DNA of 64,000 nucleotides, taken from NCBI RefSeq assembly GCF_000524195.1, contig NW_020170393.1, positions 1,090,523 through 1,154,522 on the forward strand, written 5' to 3'. A program made the position numbers and the translations under genes. The stretch is from Echinococcus granulosus. Taxonomy: Eukaryota > Platyhelminthes > Cestoda > Cyclophyllidea > Taeniidae. Positions within the stretch are counted from its first letter, which is position 1. Every line of letters begins with the position of its first letter. Below the pieces are notes generated by a model. That model saw only the letters and a program-made list of their open reading frames with translations. It ran no database searches and was not told the DNA's origin. Positions 59,701-64,000 of this stretch are shown here, piece after piece.

Positions 59701-62700
59701 GATTATCGGCTGCATTGTGATTTTTGTTCCAAAGCCATTTTTTTCCATTGGGAGCAGTGGGCGATCCCGTGGCCGAAAGGGGATACTGCTTGACTTGCTG
59801 ATGGATGTCATTCGCGTCCATCTTCAAGAGCTGATTCATTTGAAAAGGAACCACAATTTTGGTTCCTCTTTAGCTGAAACTAGGCTGCAGTTCGGGCGAT
59901 GTTCGTTATGTGCACCCGCGGTATCGAAGGCCTCACCTAACCACATTGTCCACTTAGGCTAGCAGCCAAGCTTTTTAGAGGGTAAAAGTCCACGAATTCA
60001 CGAAGGCCTTTTTGGAGGATTGTGGAAAGGGATTGTATGCCGTAAACCGCAAATAATTCTTGAAGCTATATCCGTGCCACCCAAATTTTCTTCACATATT
60101 CCAACATGGTTGAAATAGCAACCTTGTGAATGGTTTTGTTGCTGTTCACACGAATCACTTGAAATTGACGCCCACGTCCTCTATAACCGTATCTCAACTC
60201 ACACCCTCGTCCATCTTGTTTTCATTACTGGAATTGCAGTAATAGGATTTTCAAACGTACCCGGCGTTAGTAAACCTACATTCCTGATGTCAAGCTTTTC
60301 GTTAATGCTCTCCGTTTGTTCCACGGCACAACCTTAACTCACATCTTTAAATAAAACCATTTGACATACCTGTGCACCAGTTGGAAGGTAATCCTATACT
60401 GAAACGGAGTTTTATGTAGTGCTCAGGTTAAAAATACCGTTTGTGGAAGGTAGACTTTTATCTGCAACTCACTCGTCTCCTAATCCCACCACAGATTAGT
60501 GAATATCCACCTAGTAGTAGTAATTCCACATTTTCACATTCTCCAGTAGATCCAGACAAACCGCTACCAGCAGATAACTGCCTCTGCATTGATTTTGACG
60601 ACGGCGATCACAGGGAGGTGCCCCTGCGGCACATTCGCATGCTACCCGACCACTTCGCTAACCTCAATGAGTTGGGTCGGGCCTCATGCACTCCTATTGC
60701 TTGCGCCACTAACACAGACACCGTGGAGGTTCATCGCAGCCATACATCGCCGCAGCTGTCGCCCGTCTCACCGAAGGGCAAGAGAATGGTCTCCGTCACA
60801 CAACGAAGTCGTCTTGTCAACGGAGGCACCTCCTCATTGAAGGAGCCCTCGCCAGCTGTACATGGCAAGTTACTTTTACCATTAACATTCTGCTACTGAA
60901 GTTTGATGAGTGGTATTTTTTGGTTATGCGGATCTGGCGTAAAGGGGAGAGGGTAGGTGTCCGAGTAGTAGTTGATTTTAGTGCCCAAGTTATTGCTGAG
61001 GTCGTCGCTTTTATGTCAGCACCGTGATATTTGGGAAGCCAGTACCATAGGGGATGTGGGGGATGGCTTCAGGCCATCAGCGTGGCAGCCGAATCTTACA
61101 GGCCTGAAAATATCCGCGTAGACACAATTTTCCTGCATGGCCTCTCTCGTCTTTGAAACATTTTTTGGTGCTCTTTGAGGTCAAGCTTGTGTTTTGGTCG
61201 TCGCGATTTTTTAGTTAATTATAACTCCCGATAAAATTTTTTAATATCGCAGTCATTGTCAGGCCGAGGTTTTTCCTTAGGCACTAGTTCTACGATTCAC
61301 CAATGCTTTTTCCGGGAGCATTCACTTAAGAACAAAGTGGGGAGGCCTCGTATCCTCAAATCAGCGCATTCAAACCCGATCTCACTCCACTACTGCCTCT
61401 TACGTGGCATTCGGCATTGAAATGGAGCCGGTTTTAGCGCTGCATCTGCTGGGTCCTTGCAAATTTAGTCGTCTGTAGGCGTTGTTCTTTTGTAACATTT
61501 TCTGTGCAAGATCAAGATTAATGTCTTTCCGGAGTGAGTTCGCTAACGTTATCACTAATGCAGCGCTTGAGTTGTCGCCGAAGCCGTTATGGGGAGCATA
61601 AGGCTAAAAGCGTCCCGAAGTAGTGCCATCAGTGTGGAGGTTAAATCGTGCAAAATCAGGAAGAGGACCTCACAACTAAACAGCTAAAACGAAATCGGCT
61701 ATGTAATTCCAGGTCAGCATCGCCCGTCACCTTATGCTACTGATATCCGACGAGCAGGACGCTTTTCATCAGGGAATTGGGTGGGTGAATTATTGGTATA
61801 AAGAGGAGGATAGGTAGGTTTTCTGTTTTGTAATCAATTGTGCTGAAACACTTACACATACGCACTAGATTTGGCTGTAAACTGCACTTGGTCCTGACAT
61901 TCCAGCATTGACTTGTGACACTGATATGGAGTGTTTTTTGAATTCAGGAGGTAATAATTGGTTGAACAACTGGCCCAAAGACGAGGAGAAAGTGAAGCCT
62001 CCTCTGCGAGTTATTTGGAAACCTCATGGACGAGTGAGTGATTGGCCCACTTTTTGCTTTGGATTGACTTACACCAAACTGAAACGGATGCGCATTACAG
62101 CTGCGAAAGCGATACAACGGGATGCCCTGCTACCGTTCGCTGAGGCGCAACAGGGACGGACTGGTGGTACGACTGGGTGACGTGGTGAAGTTCAACTCGG
62201 GTGGAAACGATCAGGCCTACCTGGGTGAGATCAAAATCATCTACGCACCGCGGCACAACGAACTCTCACCACTTGTTTGCGCTTCCTGGTAGGTTGGCCT
62301 ACCACCAATTCTCTAGTGCTGAAGCATATGAATATTGTAGAGTTGGGTCTGCCACTTTCATGCTAAAAAATTACCAGTGCTGCAATCGTAACGCTCACTG
62401 GAGCTATTTAGTTTCAGCAAAAATAACTGTGGACTTATGTGTTGATCTCCTATAGCGTGTCACGATTGATTCCCAGGTTCTACTGTCCAGAAGAAGCAGG
62501 CGAGGATGGTAAACGCGTTGCCAACTATGAAGGTGCAGTGTTTGTAACCGACCACACGGATGACAACGAGGCCACTTGCATCATCAACCGTGTTCAAATA
62601 GCTCGCAACTACACGGAGTATCGGCTTTCCAGGCAGGGGAAATTTACTGAGCTGGCCAAGGAAAATGAGAAGCAGGCGCCTCCATGCGAGGATGAGCCCA

Positions 62701-62912
62701 CTTCTGTTGTGGACGATAGCGAGGAGGGCGACTCGAGCTCAGATGGAGAACTGCCCACCTACTTTATAGCTGGCAAATTTGACCCTCTCACAGGCCGCGT
62801 TCTCGCCTGGGACCCTGACCTCTCGACCGAGCTGCATTTACAAGTGTCGACGTCTCCTCCACCCCCACAGTTACCATCGTCACCACCATCCCCAACGTCT
62901 CACGTACACTGA
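41299..62912 (+). CDS. BAHCC1/TNRC18/winged-eye-type chromatin protein
   Basis: Predicted nuclear chromatin reader. Proposed exons: 41299-41495, 41695-41749, 44772-45109, 45384-45533, 47441-47952, 50442-50714, 52743-52971, 53696-53850, 55773-56121, 57936-58283, 60495-60864, 61906-62033, 62101-62288, 62477-62912. The last seven match the family in order: a split Tudor-like region (LSNGLRILLIED; VLEVVPASIRQLPPGTRV; FDDGDHREVPLRHIRMLP) and a C-terminal BAH domain (LVVRLGDVVKFNSGG, then FYCPEEAG). Upstream exons have low-complexity Pro/Ser-rich sequence and are joined only by phase and splice sites. In animals the BAH of BAHCC1 binds H3K27me3 and that of TNRC18 H3K9me3; which applies here is unknown. 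All joins keep phase except 58283 to 60495. The 5' end is unresolved. Confidence 0.8.
41750..44771 (+). other. Putative intron of gene D
   Basis: 3.0 kb containing a copy of the 500 bp dispersed repeat (44126-44660) and a homopolymeric T11 run near 43.49 kb. Nothing else recognised. Confidence 0.5.
44126..44660. repeat. Dispersed repeat family 2, copy 1
   Basis: About 535 bp aligning along its length with 46897-47363 at a rough 60-65% by eye. Shared blocks include CCATTGCCACA, GTCGATxAxGCGTT, GAAGGxxTGCTGTG, CATCACCA, CACGCTGxxCCxTGCACAC and CACTACTGxGTTTAG. No terminal repeats, poly(A) tail or target duplication found. Class unknown. Confidence 0.6.
44772..45109 (+). CDS. Gene D exon, Pro/Ser-rich
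   Basis: 113 codons of low-complexity sequence (VVTVSPPPSSPHSSSCDG; SSPLPSSPPLLSSVNN) with good coding bias, acceptor gagcag and donor gtattt. No domain. Position upstream of the Tudor-like region fits the disordered body of BAHCC1-type proteins. Confidence 0.55.
45534..47440 (+). other. Gene D intron with repeat
   Basis: 1.9 kb, phase 1, holding family 2 copy 2. A 91-codon frame at 46453-46728 is open but unrecognised. Confidence 0.5.
46897..47363. repeat. Dispersed repeat family 2, copy 2
   Basis: 467 bp partner of the 44126 copy, ending 77 bp before a gene D exon. A 157-codon minus-strand frame overlaps it; the equivalent frame in copy 1 is broken, and the protein-level likeness follows from DNA likeness. 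Confidence 0.6.
47441..47952 (+). CDS. Gene D exon, helical segment
   Basis: About 170 codons, the longest exon of the gene. Encodes STPLDLSMQSHTDSSD, then a predicted helical part (KRLLERVEKFLDAAINLF; ATEAAAAASAAVLARRLREV) and KELADQLAMIDKDLTRCKRK. Alanine-rich and amphipathic, it may form a coiled coil like those of BAHCC1. Acceptor tctttgtcag, donor gtaagc, entry phase 1 matches the 45384-45533 exon. Confidence 0.7.
47953..50441 (+). other. Gene D intron with repeats
   Basis: 2.5 kb, phase 0. Contains an inverted TRIM-like terminal repeat at 48395-48554, an AC microsatellite at about 48935-48949, and two similar GGTGGTTAA-containing patches at 49.55 and 49.64 kb that may be SINE remnants. 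Frames on both strands at 49085-49540 are unrecognised. Confidence 0.55.
48395..48554 (+). repeat. TRIM-like terminal repeat in opposite orientation
   Basis: On the minus strand it reads TGCATCTCCTTAGGATG, then AGCATAACACTGGGAGGAAA, TATGTATTG, GGACTACTGGCATGG and GCGGAGGTGCAACAGCGGAG, matching the family from its TGTAG end. The far end near 48395 is approximate. It is the only inverted copy seen. Confidence 0.6.
50442..50714 (+). CDS. Gene D exon, Pro/Gln-rich
   Basis: Encodes LKQINLMQRRRAASRQS, then QMSPKPQQPPFPNTYTDP and a Ser/Pro tail. The acceptor is ccttttag at 50441, phase 0. Two phase 0 donors are possible: CAG|gtgctg at 50649 and CCT|gtgggt at 50715; the longer is listed. The frame otherwise stops at 50744. 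Confidence 0.55.
51043..51058. repeat. G16 homopolymer
   Basis: Sixteen consecutive G residues in an intron of gene D. Confidence 0.95.
51448..51480. repeat. (AAATTG)n short tandem repeat
   Basis: Five near-perfect AAATTG/GAAATT units in tandem. Confidence 0.85.
52743..52971 (+). CDS. Gene D exon, basic Ser/Pro-rich
   Basis: Encodes TATPPPPPPLQASGS, then SITMRNRSFSFPKRLATPL and GVWPPKRRRSEVS with a nuclear-localisation-like KRRR. The next exon, 53696-53850, continues with KVRCASESVDSCEVAFDV in phase. No domain; typical of the linker before the Tudor-like region. Confidence 0.65.
53851..55772 (+). other. Gene D intron with an open read-through frame
   Basis: 1.9 kb, phase 0. From the donor (gtgagt) the preceding exon's frame stays open to a stop at 54160-54162, adding 103 codons. 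Nothing else recognised. Confidence 0.5.
55773..58283 (+). CDS. Gene D exons with the first Tudor-like half
   Basis: Exon 55773-56121 ends in RRIDLDLSDLSNGLRILLIE and AGTLYL, aligning with the start of the family Tudor-like fold (GLRVLIPMDD, AGHV). Exon 57936-58283 provides LHAWQVLQQAVLEVVPASIR and LPPGTRVCAAWS, then NLYPGVIS (family LLQEAIIDVRP, LPQGTRIAAYWS, CLYPGTV). The join G|AA is in phase. The upstream part of each is Ser/Pro/Arg-rich. The intron 56122-57935 holds nothing recognised. Confidence 0.85.
58284..60494 (+). other. Gene D intron, possibly hiding a small exon
   Basis: The left exon leaves in phase 1 at a strong gtacgt donor, whereas the best acceptor on the right (ccaccacag at 60494) is phase 0. 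A small exon of 3n+2 bases, or the alternative acceptor at 60453, would reconcile them. A solo terminal repeat lies at 59248-59411. Confidence 0.5.
59248..59411 (-). repeat. Solo terminal repeat of the TRIM-like family
   Basis: 164 bp, TGTAG to TTACA. It contains GAAGACGAAGGAAGATATAA, GTCGACCTACAG, ACTACTGGTATGGCCCAGAG and AACCAAGTAACGTG. No convincing target duplication. Confidence 0.7.
60495..60864 (+). CDS. Gene D exon with the second Tudor-like half
   Basis: Encodes LCIDFDDGDHREVPLRHIRM, the family's VEFDDGDTGRIPLSHIR strand pair, followed by a Ser/Pro-rich linker. The only phase-consistent donor is gcaagt at 60865, a GC-AG intron, which joins in phase 1 to the cattg acceptor exon at 61906. 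Confidence 0.82.
60865..61905 (+). other. Gene D intron, predicted GC-AG type
   Basis: 1041 bp from gcaagt to gacattccag. The nearby gtacat at 60858 would give a phase that breaks the next exon. No repeat recognised. Confidence 0.5.
62101..62912 (+). CDS. Gene D C-terminal BAH domain exons
   Basis: Exon 62101-62288 encodes LRKRYNGMPCYRSLRRNRDG, then LVVRLGDVVKFNSGGNDQAY and LGEIKIIY. Exon 62477-62912 encodes FYCPEEAGEDGKRV, NEATCIINRVQIARNYTEYR, YFIAGKFDPLTGRVLAWD, ending in a Pro/Ser tail and TGA 62910-62912. The split tryptophan codon (TG|G) joins CASW to FYCPEE, matching the family's VNWFYHPEE, where the Trp and the acidic pair help form the methyl-lysine pocket. The preceding exon (61906-62033) carries PLRVIWKPHGR. 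These are the strongest exons of the gene. Confidence 0.92.
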
Positions 62913-63288
62913 GAGGGGGAATCGCCCCCCCCCCCCCCAGTCGTGTAGCAGTTGTACAAGCTCCCTTCTCTGTAACCCCCGTCCCCTCCGTAGGGTGGGT
63001 ACGCGCGCAAACCCACTCACAAACTGGTGTCCCCCTAGGCAGAAGTTAACTGTGTCAATTACCTCCTCCCCGTAGTATCATAACCACCCAACAAGTCACT
63101 GTGAGACACTTAACCAGACCGACGGCTGTAACAAAATTTGCTACAGATATCCAGTTATAATACTTCAGTAGCGATTTGTTTTCACAGTTACTGCACGAAA
63201 AGTAGTCTCGACTAGGTTCTACCCTTATCTAAAACCTCGTAAGCATTCTTACTTCATCAGCTATCAAGAGCCGCATGTGTGCAACAAC
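62913..63288. other. 3' flank of gene D and intergenic sequence
   Basis: Contains a C14 run at 62925-62938 right after the stop codon. No AATAAA seen before 63.29 kb. Confidence 0.5.
62925..62938. repeat. C14 homopolymer in the gene D 3'UTR
   Basis: Fourteen consecutive C residues 12 bp after the stop codon. Confidence 0.9.
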
Positions 63289-63595
63289 ATGGCAAAGCAG
63301 GTCGCTGGGTTTGCATTTCCGGTTAGTAAGATAAACAGGCGTGATGAAATCCACTCCTTTAGCGAAGATGGACATGGGGGCAAGTTACTTCTTATGTACA
63401 CAAACGTTTATAACAGGAGTGGTCAACGGGGCTGGGCGTTGGAGATCAGTTAGGGCGCTGTTCCATGCGCGTTTTGGGTGGCTTGAAGCCGCCCAAGCTC
63501 TCACCCTTCTTGGCCTTCTTTGCAGTGAAGTTGCGCCAACTTCTCACTCGGTCCTTCCGGCTTTCCTATGATGAACAGGAAAAGTTTGCACGCAA
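63289..63595 (+). CDS. Possible first exons of a downstream gene
   Basis: ATG 63289 opens MAKQVAGFAFPVSKINRRDE to GQRGWALEI; a donor gttagg at 63449 joins in phase 1 to an exon 63526-63595 (acceptor ttctttgcag, perfect donor gtaagt) encoding KLRQLLTRSFRLSYDEQEKF. The second exon is well framed by splice signals. The product is not recognised and the gene runs out of the window. It may be chance. Confidence 0.35.
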
Positions 63596-64000
63596 GTAAG
63601 TACTGGGAAGGGGCTCTCCGAATAATCAAATACAGTCAATTAGTTGAACCACTGGTTGGCTGGTTTATTTGATGAATGGGGCTCACCACAATAAGAGGGC
63701 GTTAGCACAAATAGGGAAGTGGTCATAACTTAAAGTTGAGTCGTGGAGTGACCAAGGATGAAATAATCAGGAGATCGCGCTGAGAACTCAATGCGATGTA
63801 TTTGCACCGCTCATAATGTCTGTAGAGTTCGTCAATGTGGGACTAACTAAAAAGTGGTCAAGATTGGTGAGCACGAGACACGAAACTGTAAACCTTACAA
63901 TACTGAGGAACTGTTGCTGGAAAGCAAGGAAAAGGTAAATTTATAGGGGAAAGAACGTACTTCATAGTTATCACGCCATTCCCTGTCGTATTGCACACGG
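63596..64000. other. Window end, nothing recognised
   Basis: Presumed intron of the putative gene starting at 63289. No repeat or exon recognised. Confidence 0.4.

Noticed and set aside
1..64000. A bacterial-style defence or mobile system, or a CRISPR array
   Set aside because: The sequence is intron-rich animal DNA; no regularly spaced repeats, operons or prokaryotic genes were found.

Overview
The window is eukaryotic and most likely from a parasitic flatworm, probably a tapeworm (cestode). All recognisable coding sequence is split into short exons with GT-AG introns. Two genes open with runs of very small introns (32-35 bp) at their 5' ends, a flatworm hallmark. Two repeats look like terminal-repeat retrotransposons in miniature (TRIMs), a class reported from taeniid tapeworms. 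The species cannot be named from the sequence alone. No operon, CRISPR array, rRNA or clear tRNA gene was seen.

Layout, with every recognised gene on the + strand: (A) 1618-4262, the last four exons of a synaptotagmin-like/granuphilin-type tandem C2 protein whose 5' part lies upstream. (B) 6541-15404, a MATCAP (KIAA0895/KIAA0895L) type metallo-carboxypeptidase with an HELGTH motif, predicted to remove the C-terminal tyrosine of alpha-tubulin. (C) 16051-33420, a complete sn-1-specific diacylglycerol lipase, nearest to DAGL-beta, with four transmembrane segments and an intact Ser-Asp-His triad. (D) about 41299-62912, a chromatin reader of the BAHCC1/TNRC18/winged-eye group with a split Tudor-like region and a C-terminal BAH domain. 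(E) 63289 onward, a weakly supported start of a further gene.

Between and inside these genes lie long non-coding stretches. The repeats are two full-length TRIM-like elements in introns of gene B, solo or partial terminal repeats of the same family at about 2.8, 6.0, 11.1, 18.0, 32.3, 48.4 and 59.3 kb, a second dispersed repeat of about 500 bp with copies at 44.1 and 46.9 kb, and several microsatellites and C/G homopolymers. A TATA-containing, microsatellite-rich region at 35.3-35.5 kb is a candidate promoter.

The genes do not form one pathway: membrane traffic, microtubule modification, endocannabinoid-type lipid signalling and chromatin reading simply sit side by side. Exon models were built by hand from protein-family resemblance, splice sites and phase. 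Most joins keep phase; places where they do not are stated.
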